Positions 50,848 through 61,494 are shown, numbered from the stretch's first letter. The stretch is DNA of 64,000 nt from CAZODA01 sp964578485 (GCA_964578485.1 CAZODA010000007.1:1-64000), one strand, 5' to 3'. The notes: generated from the letters alone by a model not told the origin. Made by a program: numbers and translations.

Positions 50848-50946
50848 CAGATTAAAGTTACAAAATTAGATATGTAGATGTGTAGAACTTGTGTTGTGGT
50901 GCGATAACCACCGATTAATCTGCTGTTTATAATTAAAATTCAAAAA

Positions 50947-51360
50947 ATGAAAAACGAAGTAGGTATAAAATGGCAAGGCAAAATGGCCTTTGAGAGTGAA
51001 CTATTTGGTCAAAAGGTAATTTTAGATGCATCAGAAGAGGTAGGTGGAGAAAATAATGGTTTACGTCCTAAACCTCTTATGTTATTGGCCCTTGCCGGTT
51101 GTACGGGCATGGATGTTATATCAATATTAAAAAAGATGAGGGTTGAGCCTGAAAGTTTTGAAGTAAAAGTTGAAGGTGAATTAACCGAAGAACACCCAAA
51201 AATGTATAAAAACATGAAGGTAATATACGAATTTAAGGGTAAGGATCTTCCAAAAGATAAGCTTGAAAAAGCAGTACAATTATCTGAAGAAAAGTATTGT
51301 GGTGTGTCTGCCCTTTATAAGAAGGTAATCCCTCTTACAAGTGAAATCCGCCTTATTTAA
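50947..51360 (+). CDS. OsmC/Ohr-family protein, 137 aa
   Basis: Small thiol peroxidase family. The two active-site cysteines are visible: the first in LALAGCTGMDVISIL (about 51-65) and the second in SEEKYCGVSALY. The pattern is that of OsmC-like YhfA proteins rather than Ohr. Likely detoxifies organic hydroperoxides or binds a small thiol. Followed by a terminator shared with the convergent GH26 gene. Confidence 0.85.
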   Translation: MKNEVGIKWQGKMAFESELFGQKVILDASEEVGGENNGLRPKPLMLLALAGCTGMDVISILKKMRVEPESFEVKVEGELTEEHPKMYKNMKVIYEFKGKDLPKDKLEKAVQLSEEKYCGVSALYKKVIPLTSEIRLI

Positions 51361-51370
51361 TTTTTCATAT

Positions 51371-51402
51371 AAGACTGTTTGTTAAAATTTACAAGCAGTC
51401 TT
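51371..51402 (+). terminator. Terminator after the OsmC gene
   Basis: AAGACTGTTTGT (51371-51382) pairs with ACAAGCAGTCTT (51391-51402, one G-T), followed by TTACTTTA. The stem touches the GH26 stop codon and may also end the opposite transcript. Confidence 0.75.
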
Positions 51403-52746
51403 TTACTTTAAGTCCGGCATATTTTCACGTGTTATAACCAAGGAGGAACTTAAGGTCTGCCTCCACCATTCTGCTGAAGCATATTCATGATCTTCGCTTT
51501 CAAAGTCGGGACCCAATACATTTTTTGTGCGTGAGAAATCGTACCATGGCATAAAGAATGACCATGTGGCGCCTTCTGTCAATTGCCGGGATAGTGGCGC
51601 TACATTTCCACATTCACTTAAAGCGATCATTTTTTCGGGATAGACCTCTTGTAAAGATTCAAAATCAGAAGCGAGACTGTTTGGGTCTATATTATTATAA
51701 ATATCTCTACCTATCATATCTACATAGCTATCACCGGGATACCAGTTTTCATCTCCTGACTGTGATGTCCATAACCAAATAAGATTATTAAGTTCTCTAT
51801 ATTCAAAATAGTCGAACATGATGTGCCATAAAGCTTTGAAAGGTTCTGCCCCCTTGGTACCCCACCAAAACCAACGCCCTGAGGCTTCATGAAGTGGTCT
51901 CCAGATTACAGGGATTCCATTATCACGGAGCTTTTCAATTATATTGGCCGCTTTTTCTAAATCAGAAGTAATAATATCATTTTCCCAAGTACCATCTTTA
52001 ATTGCTTCTCTTATATCAAATGAGGTGGAGGAAGAATAAAAAGAATATTCCTTACTATCCTTTTCAACAGGCACATTCCAATGCCACATCAAATGAACAA
52101 CACCATTGCTATTCCACCAATCTTCAATTACTGAAATATCTTCATAATTTATCCAGCCATCAGGCGAAGCAAATAAATGAATAAGATCGAAACCATTTAA
52201 GGCAGGAAATTTTCCTGTATGTTTATGAACCCATATTGCTTCGTTTATATTCCATGACACATTGGTGCAAGCACCTGATATTGAACTTTTACCATATTGC
52301 TCCAACAAAAAATTATATAAATTAAGTACTTGAGACGAAGGATTTGAAACAATAGGTTTTAGATTTAGCCCGTTAAAAGATTTACGGGTAGAAAATCGTA
52401 TCACAACACTTTCAGCAAGGGCTACTCCAAAAGTGTTTATAACTGAACCGGCAGGAATTATAATCTCATAAAACTGATCAGCATCAAGTTCCAAATCAAT
52501 AAAAATCTCCGTCAAAAGGCTTGTAACAACAACTTCTGTATTGTTGACTGTAATATTATGAGGAGAAGCCAAGGTAACAACCTCATCAAATTTTATAATA
52601 ATATTAGTGCTCAGAGCCACATTAACTGCATCATTTTCAGGCATGCTGGTTCTGAATTCAGGTGGAGCTGCTGCCTTCTTATTAGCTTTATTGCAGGATA
52701 TAGCAACAAAAGCAAAAAAAAGTAAAAAAAATAGTGCCTTCTTCAT
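51403..52746 (-). CDS. GH26 beta-mannanase lipoprotein with N-terminal Big_5 domain, 447 aa
   Basis: Endo-acting mannan hydrolase. Lipobox (AISC, about 15-18), then an Ig-like Big_5 domain (about 25-125, with NVALSTNIIIKFDEVV), then the GH26 barrel. Seen: VHLMWHWNVP, acid/base Glu287 in RPLHEASGRWFWW, LIWLWTSQ and nucleophile Glu378 in ALSECG. It ends near the OsmC terminator. ATG 52746 has GGAGAAGTG upstream and gives a proper signal peptide; a longer start would not. It is the enzyme of the susCD locus; cell-surface mannanase is inferred. Confidence 0.9.
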   Translation of the reverse strand: MKKALFFLLFFAFVAISCNKANKKAAAPPEFRTSMPENDAVNVALSTNIIIKFDEVVTLASPHNITVNNTEVVVTSLLTEIFIDLELDADQFYEIIIPAGSVINTFGVALAESVVIRFSTRKSFNGLNLKPIVSNPSSQVLNLYNFLLEQYGKSSISGACTNVSWNINEAIWVHKHTGKFPALNGFDLIHLFASPDGWINYEDISVIEDWWNSNGVVHLMWHWNVPVEKDSKEYSFYSSSTSFDIREAIKDGTWENDIITSDLEKAANIIEKLRDNGIPVIWRPLHEASGRWFWWGTKGAEPFKALWHIMFDYFEYRELNNLIWLWTSQSGDENWYPGDSYVDMIGRDIYNNIDPNSLASDFESLQEVYPEKMIALSECGNVAPLSRQLTEGATWSFFMPWYDFSRTKNVLGPDFESEDHEYASAEWWRQTLSSSLVITRENMPDLK

Positions 52747-52965
52747 CACTTCTCCTTTGTCTAATAAATATAAAGATTCACATCCGATAAATTTCGAACA
52801 TTCCATCTTTATACTGCTTATTAAGAGCGTAATATAAGTATTAATTGCTTGAAATTAACATTTAAACAATTGACATACAATTAAAATTGAAAACCTTAAA
52901 TAGAAATATATTGGGGTGAAGGGGTGCAAGTTCTACAAATTCAGCACTCTTAAGGAACAAAATTA

Positions 52966-53002
52966 AATAAATAGGATGCCCATATCAGGCATCCTATTTA
53001 TT
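52966..53002 (-). terminator. Hairpin between the 710-aa glycan-binding gene and GH26
   Basis: Fifteen paired bases (52966-52980 with 52988-53002) around CATATCA, with core ATAGGATGCC/GGCATCCTAT. On the minus strand TTTATTTAATTTTG follows. It sits 16 bases after the upstream stop and may limit readthrough from the sus genes into GH26. Confidence 0.75.
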
Positions 53003-53017
53003 ACTTCAATAGATTAT

Positions 53018-55150
53018 TTATTTGGGTTCAAAGCGTAAATTATCGAAACTAAATTGTGTGAGATCCATTTCAGCAGCAGGTTGTACAATTATTCCCCAGT
53101 CTCCTGAATTTGTAATATTTCCACTAATTTTTAAATCATTGACTAAATCAAAAGTAATAGTCAACCAAACATCATTGGTACCCCATGTTCCATCGGCATT
53201 ACGAACACCAAGAGACACCCATTCCGAATCATTGCCAGCAAGTTTAAACTGAAAACGGTTTGCATCTTCTATAACACTACCAACAATTTTAACATCAATT
53301 TTCAGAACATGACCTTCGGCATCAACTTCTGGTTTAGGCAACTCAGAATTATGATTACAACCCCACAACCATTTCCAATCCCAAGCTCCTAACTGGGCAT
53401 TACCTTGAATATAATTTCCCGAAACACTGTTTTCATCATTCATAAGTTTGCCAATTCCATCCCAGTTGTCCCAATCATAACTATGTACTTCAGGATCCTC
53501 ATCAAAGTCATTAATTACCAATTCGGGGTATTTAACAGGTTCATTTGAACCAAAGAAAATTTCAGGTAACAGCCCTTCTTCCCCTTCATAGGTAATCATT
53601 CTCATTCTTCCCACTCCAATTTCAATGTCTAAGGGAACATATACTTCCACTTCTGTGTCGGTTTTTAGACCATAAGCCGTTGCATATATATCACCCGGAA
53701 ATACTAATTCTTTAATAAGGGCTAATTCTGCACCCTGAATAGTTAATATATTACCCGGAATACCAACTCCTTCACCATAGCCACTTATTGTGGGAAGATT
53801 TGAAAGAACTGTAATGTCATTTGCAGAACTTACTTTTGTTCCATTTAAGGTTTCAAGAGTAATGGTTCCGGTTTTTGCTCCAACAGGTAACAATACCGAT
53901 ATTTCTGATTCATCTTGATCCATTATTTCTCCTGAAATATCCCCTGCAAACCATACTTCTTTAACTAAGTCCAAATTCTCACCATTAATAAGAACTAAAT
54001 TATTTGGCTTTGATTCATTGGGAGAAAAAACGGTAAAAACAGGATCAATAAAAGAAACATTCCCGGCCTCAACAATTTTTTCAGCCATAGTATGTAATTC
54101 CATCATACCGCTAAGAGCTGTCGCAGGTGCATTTAGGAAAATTTCCGTTTCCGATATACTTACAATTTCTCCTTCAGCTCCTCCTTCAAAGCTTATGGAA
54201 ACAACCAGATCGAGATCCTCACCGCTAATGGTAATCCCCTCAAGATTTTTCAGAGTTTTTGGGCTATAGTCCGAAACAACAGGTACAGCCATTACAAGTT
54301 CATCACAGACTACTTCAACTTCTGAGGCAGGTATTAATATTATCTCACCATCTTTTGTGTTTTCAGGAACTACAAGTTTAATAGCCTCTAAACTTTGTGA
54401 CTCAAAATCATCAGCTTTAATTAATATATCCCCTCCAAGAGCTATCTTCTCAACAAGATCAAGGTCTGAACCGGAAATAGTAAGATCACCTCCGGCCTTA
54501 ACAGGATTTGGCGCTACCTTTTCAGCAAGAGGTAACACAATATCCAACTCTTCTTCCGAATAAACAATTATAGGATTATCGGCAGCATCGGAAATAGCAA
54601 TAATTCCGGTTTGCGCCTCAAAAGGAATAATTAATTTTATCTGCTTACGACTTTTACTTATAAACAATGAGCTGTCAACAGCAATACGATCAGTAAAAAT
54701 AACTTCTCCTACTAAATTTAGGTAATCACCATTAATAGTTATCTCATTGCCGGGCTTGATTGATGATGGTGAAAAAGTATCAATCGAAATAGGCTCAGAA
54801 TACCCCATAGGGGTTTTAGTTGTAATCTCTCCCTGGGGAGTATTAAGAATAACAAAACCTTCAACAGCATTTTGTGGAACTGTAAGGGCCAATAAAGTTG
54901 CTTCTCTTTTTGTAAATTCAGAAGCGGGAATTTCAATGTTATCAGGCAAAATAATCTCCGTAACTTTATCAAGATTTCTGCCAATAAAACGTAGTTCACC
55001 ACCTCGTGCAACAGGCATAGGACCATAGCTGAGAAGTTCTATTTGATCACTCTTCTTATCATCATCTTTTTCACATGCCACAAATAAATAACTGCTTATT
55101 AATATTAGGCATATTACAAAAGAAGCTGCTATATTATATTTTCTTTTCAT
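53018..55150 (-). CDS. Surface glycan-binding lipoprotein with six IPT/TIG-like repeats, 710 aa
   Basis: SGBP of the PUL. Signal and lipobox (FVACEKDDDKK, about 24-34). Six tandem IPT-like repeats, each opening with a P-x-x-x-K-x-G-x-x-I-x-G pattern and continuing with LDLV-x-E/S-I-x-F: residues about 40-540. The C-terminal part (about 540-710) is Trp-rich (HSYDWDNWDGIGKL, GAWDWKWLWG) and probably holds the carbohydrate-binding site. Likely presents glycan away from the membrane to the SusCD pair. Followed by a hairpin before GH26. Confidence 0.82.
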   Translation of the reverse strand: MKRKYNIAASFVICLILISSYLFVACEKDDDKKSDQIELLSYGPMPVARGGELRFIGRNLDKVTEIILPDNIEIPASEFTKREATLLALTVPQNAVEGFVILNTPQGEITTKTPMGYSEPISIDTFSPSSIKPGNEITINGDYLNLVGEVIFTDRIAVDSSLFISKSRKQIKLIIPFEAQTGIIAISDAADNPIIVYSEEELDIVLPLAEKVAPNPVKAGGDLTISGSDLDLVEKIALGGDILIKADDFESQSLEAIKLVVPENTKDGEIILIPASEVEVVCDELVMAVPVVSDYSPKTLKNLEGITISGEDLDLVVSISFEGGAEGEIVSISETEIFLNAPATALSGMMELHTMAEKIVEAGNVSFIDPVFTVFSPNESKPNNLVLINGENLDLVKEVWFAGDISGEIMDQDESEISVLLPVGAKTGTITLETLNGTKVSSANDITVLSNLPTISGYGEGVGIPGNILTIQGAELALIKELVFPGDIYATAYGLKTDTEVEVYVPLDIEIGVGRMRMITYEGEEGLLPEIFFGSNEPVKYPELVINDFDEDPEVHSYDWDNWDGIGKLMNDENSVSGNYIQGNAQLGAWDWKWLWGCNHNSELPKPEVDAEGHVLKIDVKIVGSVIEDANRFQFKLAGNDSEWVSLGVRNADGTWGTNDVWLTITFDLVNDLKISGNITNSGDWGIIVQPAAEMDLTQFSFDNLRFEPK

Positions 55151-55177
55151 ATTTCTTATCTATTAATGTTAGCCAAA

Positions 55178-56419
55178 TTATTCTGCGGGTACCACCCTGA
55201 TATTATCAATGGCAATAACCGGACTACAATCCTGTCCGTCTATCCCTCCATGATAAACAAAAAAGGTTAAACCCCCATAATTCCCTTCACCCGGTGGTGC
55301 TGTAGCAACTGCTGTTCCTTCATGACTAAAGAGGAAATCACGTAACGGCAATGATACAGTAACCCAGCCATCTGTTTTATAACTACCGGTTTCTTTCCAT
55401 GGATACCAAAGACCTCGAGGTGTTGAACCATCAGCAATATAACTGTTATCATCTTTTACATCCCAAGGAGTAAAAATCATTTGTAGAGCATGGGCCGACC
55501 ATTCTTCAAGCACATAAATCTCAAATTTTATTATGGCATCAGATGCAGGAATGTTGAATAAATCACCTTCAGGTCTGCCATTGGCAACACCCCATAAATT
55601 AAATGAGAAACCATCCTCATTCCATGATTCTCCTGCTTCACCGTCTAGGTCGCCCTGAAACAAAACATACTTTCCATCAAGGCCTTCTACAGGATCTGAA
55701 TCTCTAAGATTACCCGAACGCCAACCTCCATTGGCATTCAAGTTATCCCAATCGAGAATGATACCTCGATCATCACGAAAATAAAATGAAGAACGGGACG
55801 AACCATAAATTGTATTCACTGTAAGTGGACCAACACCGGCCCCTTCAGGTACTCTTACATGTATTTCATTCAAGAAAACCTCCTCAACCTCACCGGGAAT
55901 ATTCCCGGGAAAATATACCTCAAGAGGAACATTTTCATCATCAATAAAAAAGTTTCCCTTTATAACAGCAATATCATCCATATCAACAAACTCACATAAC
56001 ATACTATTTATTGAAGGTGGCGGAACATCTACAAAAAATTCATACACAATTTCACTGCCTCCTCGGGTAATCATACGAAGTTCATTTGTAACAACTTCAG
56101 GAATACGGGATGGTATAGTAACAATAATTGATGTTGGGGTAATATAATTAACAATCAATTTAGCAGGCTGATCGTTAAACCATATTTCAGTAACATCCTG
56201 AAGATTATCTCCTATAATGGCGATAATATTCCCAAGATAAGCTCTTGCTAAAAGAGAATCCGATTTTTCAGGATCTGTTAATCGAACATAGTGAATTTCA
56301 GGTACATGATCCTTCTCTTTATCATCATCGCAAGAAGTTAACAAACTTGCTGCAAAAAATCCTGCCAGCATCAGAAACATCAAAAAACCAGATGTACTTT
56401 TTATGATATATTTTTTCAT
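55178..56419 (-). CDS. Surface glycan-binding lipoprotein, IPT domains plus C-terminal glycan-binding domain, 413 aa
   Basis: Lipobox (LLTSCDDDKEK, about 25-35). Two IPT/TIG-like domains (about 40-205), then a Trp/Asp-rich domain (ILDWDNLNANGGWRSGN, FNLWGVANGRPEGD, LWYPWKETGSYKTDGWVTVS, ending AIDNIRVVPAE) resembling the SGBP-B type xyloglucan/mannan-binding domain. Start at the second Met (56419) gives a shorter, better leader. 101 bases lie between it and susD. Glycan specificity unknown; mannan is inferred from GH26. Confidence 0.8.
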   Translation of the reverse strand: MKKYIIKSTSGFLMFLMLAGFFAASLLTSCDDDKEKDHVPEIHYVRLTDPEKSDSLLARAYLGNIIAIIGDNLQDVTEIWFNDQPAKLIVNYITPTSIIVTIPSRIPEVVTNELRMITRGGSEIVYEFFVDVPPPSINSMLCEFVDMDDIAVIKGNFFIDDENVPLEVYFPGNIPGEVEEVFLNEIHVRVPEGAGVGPLTVNTIYGSSRSSFYFRDDRGIILDWDNLNANGGWRSGNLRDSDPVEGLDGKYVLFQGDLDGEAGESWNEDGFSFNLWGVANGRPEGDLFNIPASDAIIKFEIYVLEEWSAHALQMIFTPWDVKDDNSYIADGSTPRGLWYPWKETGSYKTDGWVTVSLPLRDFLFSHEGTAVATAPPGEGNYGGLTFFVYHGGIDGQDCSPVIAIDNIRVVPAE

Positions 56420-56520
56420 GTGCATATATTTTTCTAAAATTTAGCTTCTTTTGAAACTTGCGTTAATAAAGCTTTTAATCCTTTTTTATTATCCATATGA
56501 TACAGGGCTTAAACAATATA

Positions 56521-58224
56521 TTAATATGGAATGGTGCTAAAATCAAAAGGAACAGGCTCGAGTAACAAATTTGGATTCATTGATACATCCAAATCAGGAA
56601 AAGGAATTTTAAAACTAAAATTAGCACGATCAAGGGTTAGCTTGTGGCTTTCAAGTTCTATCTCAGATTTATCAACCTCATCTTTATAATAATCATATAA
56701 ACCTCCTTCGTATTGCCCCCTCTCTTGATTCTGAATATAATCAATAGCTTGATCACGATCGTAATACGACAAACGAACCAAGTCATACCAATTATCACCC
56801 TCACAGGCAAGCTCTTTTCTGCGCTCTTTTAAAATCATATCAAAAGTAAGAGATGAGACTGGAGAAACCCCTGCCATGGCACGAGACCTCACAAGATTAA
56901 AATACTCAAGAGCCTCGCTATCGCTTGTTGATTCATTATTTCCAAGAATTGCCTCAGCATAAATAAGGTATATGTCAGCCAATCTAAGTACGTGGGTAGC
57001 CAAATCAGTTGACATACGTTCGCTGGGACGGCCCGCTTCAGGTGTATGGTCGCCGGAATTATGCCCAACTACATGTTTTACAATATTGGCACCTGTAGCT
57101 ACACCAAAAGAAGCATCAGCAACATTATTATCATCATCCATTGTTGCAGTAAAACCACCAACATGACGCCAAAAATAAGGATAATGATCGTTCCACATCA
57201 TCATGGTTGCCTTACGTCTGGAATCGTCATTATTACGAACCGGATTTAAAGCATCCTCACCAAACAATTGTTGAAGATCAATGGTTATTCCACGCCAAGT
57301 ACCCCAAGTATCACCGGCAATAGCGGTAAAATTATTTAAAGCTACATCCGATTGTATTGAGTTCTGGGAAGTCCATTGTGAAGAAATAGTCCATCTCCAC
57401 GACATAAGATTTTCTTCATTGAAATTTCCGGTACTAATTCTGAAAAGATTACTGTAAACAGGCTCTAACTTACCTGGATATTTGTCGATCACAGTTTTTG
57501 CATAATCACGTGCTAAATCCAAATATTTCTGATCACGACTCATACTTTGACCTAAACCTGAACGGGTAAGATAAACTTTTGAAAGAAGACCCATTGCCGA
57601 ATATTTGTGAATACGGCCACGATCATTAGTCTCTGGAAGTAATTCAATAGCTCTTAAAAGTGTCCTTTCAATATATTCATAGACATCCTCCAAATTGTTC
57701 TTTCTGAGCTCATTGGCTGTGCCTGCGCCAATAATTTCACTATTACTGTGAATTATTGGAACTTCTCCCCATCCACGAACAAGATAAAAGTAAGCCATTG
57801 CTTTCCAAGTCATGGCTTCTCCTAAAACTGTGTTTTTTACTTCCTGGCTTACATTTGGTCCTGCAACTCTTTCAACACCTTCAATTACAGCATTGGCATT
57901 GGCATTTACAGCCCATAATGATGTTATGGCTGCTGTAAGATCACTATCAGATGAACTAAGAATAATGTTTAAATAATTATTGTCCATACCTGCAAAAATA
58001 TTGCCGGCCATAGCATCACCTATCCAAAGATAACCACGAATAAAATCATGCCAGGGAGAATTATATATAACATTAGCAGCCTGAAAACACTGTTCGTTTG
58101 TTTGATAAAAATTATCAATCACATAAGTATCTTCAGTAGGTCGGTCTAAAAAATCTTCACAGGCAGTGGTAACAAATAATAATATCACCATCGCCCAAAG
58201 TTTATATATCAATATCTTTTTCAT
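56521..58224 (-). CDS. susD: SusD/RagB-family outer-membrane glycan-binding lipoprotein, 567 aa
   Basis: Surface lid of the SusCD importer. Lipobox TTACEDFLDRPTED (about 18-31), TPR-like helices with GEAMTWKAMAYFYLVRGWGEVP, and the C-terminal YNLVRSRAMAG-type and RRKELACEGDNWYDLVR segments that are characteristic. Starts 18 bases after susC, so translation is coupled. Together with SusC it binds mannan-like oligosaccharides; that target is inferred from the GH26 gene. Confidence 0.93.
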   Translation of the reverse strand: MKKILIYKLWAMVILLFVTTACEDFLDRPTEDTYVIDNFYQTNEQCFQAANVIYNSPWHDFIRGYLWIGDAMAGNIFAGMDNNYLNIILSSSDSDLTAAITSLWAVNANANAVIEGVERVAGPNVSQEVKNTVLGEAMTWKAMAYFYLVRGWGEVPIIHSNSEIIGAGTANELRKNNLEDVYEYIERTLLRAIELLPETNDRGRIHKYSAMGLLSKVYLTRSGLGQSMSRDQKYLDLARDYAKTVIDKYPGKLEPVYSNLFRISTGNFNEENLMSWRWTISSQWTSQNSIQSDVALNNFTAIAGDTWGTWRGITIDLQQLFGEDALNPVRNNDDSRRKATMMMWNDHYPYFWRHVGGFTATMDDDNNVADASFGVATGANIVKHVVGHNSGDHTPEAGRPSERMSTDLATHVLRLADIYLIYAEAILGNNESTSDSEALEYFNLVRSRAMAGVSPVSSLTFDMILKERRKELACEGDNWYDLVRLSYYDRDQAIDYIQNQERGQYEGGLYDYYKDEVDKSEIELESHKLTLDRANFSFKIPFPDLDVSMNPNLLLEPVPFDFSTIPY

Positions 58225-58242
58225 AAGAATAAAATTTTCTTT

Positions 58243-61200
58243 TTAAAACGAAACATTAATACCAAAGGAATATATGCGAGGCGATGGGTAACGTCCATTA
58301 TCCAAGCCATAAACATTTACGCTGGTCTGACTGGCTCCTATTTCCGGATCAAGACCCGAATAATTGGTAATAGTCCACATATTTTGAAGATTGGTATAAA
58401 TTTTAACACTATTTAAACCAAGATAAGATGTAATCCTTGACGGCAGATAATAAGCAAGAGAAATATTTTTGAACCTAAGGTAAGATCCATCCTCAATATA
58501 TCTGTCAGAAAGCCTGTTGTTATTATTTGGATCATTAGTAACAGCCCTTGGCAAATTGTTTTTCCCCATTTTAACTATCTTAACATTATCAATATCCTGA
58601 TGCCAAGCCAGTTCATAATCTTCCCCATCTTTAGTATAAATTGTCACTTCGTCTCCCACAGGGCCTAAAATAGTACGGTCGGCAGCTGATGCCAACTGGT
58701 TATCCCACAAAGAAGCCATACGTCCGAGATCTCTACCAATGTAATTCAACACTTTATTGCCGTAGCTACCATTAATAAAAACATTCAATTCAAAATTCCG
58801 ATAGCTAACAGTATTGTTAAATCCAAAAGTGAACTTTGGCCAGGGTGAACCAAGATTTGTTCTGTCATATTCATCAATAATACCATCAGGTTTACCTTCA
58901 GGACCCGAAATATCCTTGAACTTAATATCACCAACCCAGGTATTGTTACCGGGCTTCCAGTTATCAATGTCGCTAGGATATTTTTCAGGGCGCGGACTTG
59001 TAAGAATATCCTCTTTACTTGTATAAATTCCTTCCACCTTATATCCGTAAAAACCAAATAAGGATTCTCCTATACGAGTTACAGAAACAACATCGTTCCA
59101 TTGTCCATAACCTTCGATATGAGCTGCAGGTGTGTCTGTTAAACCTTTTAATTCATTCTTATTAAAAGTAAGAGACAAATCACTGTCCCACTTAACCAAA
59201 CCTACAACAGGACGCGTGTTTAAAGAAATCTCTAAACCCTGATTTTGTATCTCTCCAAAATTTCCCGTAGGAGCATCTATGCGAGATGATTCATTACCAC
59301 GATTACCCATATAAGAACCTAATTGCATCTCCATCAACATGTTTTGAGATATTTTATGGTAAAGTTCTACGACAAGATCAATTCTACTGTTCAAGAAACT
59401 AAGATCTAAACCTAAATTATACATCTCTTGACTTTCCCATTGTACAAAGGTGTTGGCAATATTAGTCTGACGATATCCAAGGCCCAATCCTGTCGGCATC
59501 CTTGAAATAGCAGCACCCCATTTATAAGAACCAATATTAGAATTCCCGGTTTGGCCCCATCCTCCACGTATCCTTAAATTATTTATATAAGGCTGAAGCG
59601 AGGTCCAAAAGTCTTCGTTGGATATACGCCACATTACCGATGCAGCATGGAAAGGAGCCCAACGATTTTCAGGACCGAAATTAGATGAGCCATCATAACG
59701 GAAAGTATAAGTGAAGTAATACTTGTTATTAAAATCATAATTTAACCTGCTAAATACTGAGACCATAGCACCACTTCCAAAGCCTGAATCAACCTGCCCC
59801 TGCATAGTAGCAGGCTCGCCAAGTGCCGGAGAATTAATTATATTACTCGTTAAATCTGTACTCCTGCCGGAAAGATATTCCCAGCTCCATTCTGATGCTT
59901 CCTGACCTACCATAAAAGTGGTGTTATGCAGATTAAAGGAACGTATAAAGGTTAAATAATTCTTTAGCTCCCAAAAATAATTTTTGTTAAACTGCCACTT
60001 TGAATCATTTACAGTATTAACTACTGAGCCATACTGAAAAGTGGGCTTAAACAAATAGGAATTAATATCACCTATATCGGTGGAAGCCTCACTCCTTAAT
60101 GTTAATCCGTCAATAAATTTAATTTCACTAAAAATATTAGCAGTAATATTATAACGCTTCAATCTTATTTCCTCATCCAATGCTTTTCCAATCGGATTTA
60201 TTCTACCCGGAGACCCTTCACGTTCATCCCCCGACCACGAGCCATCTACATTATAAATTGGAATATCAGGTGAACTGCGCAAGGCAACATTTATAATTCC
60301 CTCCTCACTATTATTGAGACCCAAATTCTCTTCAACTCGAGATAAAGTGATATTAGTTCCAATAGTCCACCAATTTTTAAGATCCGCATCTAAATTAACA
60401 CGACCGGTAAAACGCTCATAATCACTTCCTATAACTGTACCGTCCTGACTTAAATAACTGCCGGAAAAGTAATAACGAGTCTTGTCAGTACCTCCCGATG
60501 CACTTAACTGATGACTTTGCATAGCTGCAGTCCGAAAAACAGCATCCTGCCAGTCGGTACCCTTACCAAGTAAATCTATGTCCTTAAATTCAGTACGAGG
60601 ATCACGACCACCGGTTGCCTCAGCAACACTGTTACTATAGCTTGCAAAGGTTGGTAAATCCATCATTTTTATACGCTTAGCCTGCTCCTGAATACCATAG
60701 TTAAATCCATATTCAAACTTTGCATCACCGGCTTCACCACGACGAGTAGTGATTAAAACAACACCGTTGGCACCCCTTGAACCATAAATGGCAGTGGCTG
60801 AAGCATCTTTTAATATTTCCATCGAAATAATGTCAGCAGGATTAATATTGGATAAACCTCCGCCAAAGGTTCCGACAGGTGCATTACCAAGCTTATCACC
60901 AACCCCGATTGCATGGCCACCCAAGGAAATGTTCTGAACAGGAATGCCATCTATAACATACAAGGGCTCTGCTGCATTGGCACTAAGAGTACCTTGGCCT
61001 CGAATACGAATAGAAACTGAAGCGCCGGGCTGACCTGAAGTCGTGATGGCTGTTACACCGGCAGCACGACCCTGTAAAGTCTGATCTATGCTGGAAGCAA
61101 GGGAACCGGAAATTTGCTCAGCAGAAACTGATACACTGGCACCCGAAATATCACTCTTTCGCATACCACCATAACCAACTGCAACAACTTCATCAAGATA

Positions 61201-61494
61201 AAAATCCGAAGATTCGAGAATAATGTTAATAATTGTTTGATCATTAACATCAACACGTTGCGACTCAAATCCTATAAAACTAAAATTCAACACCTCTTGC
61301 TCTGGTTCCAAATTTATCTGATAATTACCATTAACATCAGTAACAGTGCCGATAGTGGTACCATCAATAACAATTGAAACTCCAGGTAAAGGATTATTTG
61401 CATTATCAGTTACAATCCCTGAAATTGTCCTTGCTTGTCCAAACAATATTGCAGGGAAGAAAAACAATAATAACAAACCTAGTTTTCTTGTCAT
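58243..61494 (-). CDS. susC: SusC/RagA-family TonB-dependent outer-membrane transporter, 1083 aa
   Basis: 22-strand barrel importing oligosaccharides with TonB energy. Signal peptide (about 1-21, FFPAILFGQ), a carboxypeptidase-regulatory-like domain (TISGIVTDNANNPLPGVSI, about 23-100), the plug starting DEVVAVGYGGMRKSDISGA (about 110), DGIPVQNISLGG, and a barrel ending in YSFGINVSF with C-terminal Phe. No N-terminal STN domain, so it does not signal to an anti-sigma factor by that route. First gene of the PUL operon. Confidence 0.95.
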   Translation of the reverse strand: MTRKLGLLLLFFFPAILFGQARTISGIVTDNANNPLPGVSIVIDGTTIGTVTDVNGNYQINLEPEQEVLNFSFIGFESQRVDVNDQTIINIILESSDFYLDEVVAVGYGGMRKSDISGASVSVSAEQISGSLASSIDQTLQGRAAGVTAITTSGQPGASVSIRIRGQGTLSANAAEPLYVIDGIPVQNISLGGHAIGVGDKLGNAPVGTFGGGLSNINPADIISMEILKDASATAIYGSRGANGVVLITTRRGEAGDAKFEYGFNYGIQEQAKRIKMMDLPTFASYSNSVAEATGGRDPRTEFKDIDLLGKGTDWQDAVFRTAAMQSHQLSASGGTDKTRYYFSGSYLSQDGTVIGSDYERFTGRVNLDADLKNWWTIGTNITLSRVEENLGLNNSEEGIINVALRSSPDIPIYNVDGSWSGDEREGSPGRINPIGKALDEEIRLKRYNITANIFSEIKFIDGLTLRSEASTDIGDINSYLFKPTFQYGSVVNTVNDSKWQFNKNYFWELKNYLTFIRSFNLHNTTFMVGQEASEWSWEYLSGRSTDLTSNIINSPALGEPATMQGQVDSGFGSGAMVSVFSRLNYDFNNKYYFTYTFRYDGSSNFGPENRWAPFHAASVMWRISNEDFWTSLQPYINNLRIRGGWGQTGNSNIGSYKWGAAISRMPTGLGLGYRQTNIANTFVQWESQEMYNLGLDLSFLNSRIDLVVELYHKISQNMLMEMQLGSYMGNRGNESSRIDAPTGNFGEIQNQGLEISLNTRPVVGLVKWDSDLSLTFNKNELKGLTDTPAAHIEGYGQWNDVVSVTRIGESLFGFYGYKVEGIYTSKEDILTSPRPEKYPSDIDNWKPGNNTWVGDIKFKDISGPEGKPDGIIDEYDRTNLGSPWPKFTFGFNNTVSYRNFELNVFINGSYGNKVLNYIGRDLGRMASLWDNQLASAADRTILGPVGDEVTIYTKDGEDYELAWHQDIDNVKIVKMGKNNLPRAVTNDPNNNNRLSDRYIEDGSYLRFKNISLAYYLPSRITSYLGLNSVKIYTNLQNMWTITNYSGLDPEIGASQTSVNVYGLDNGRYPSPRIYSFGINVSF

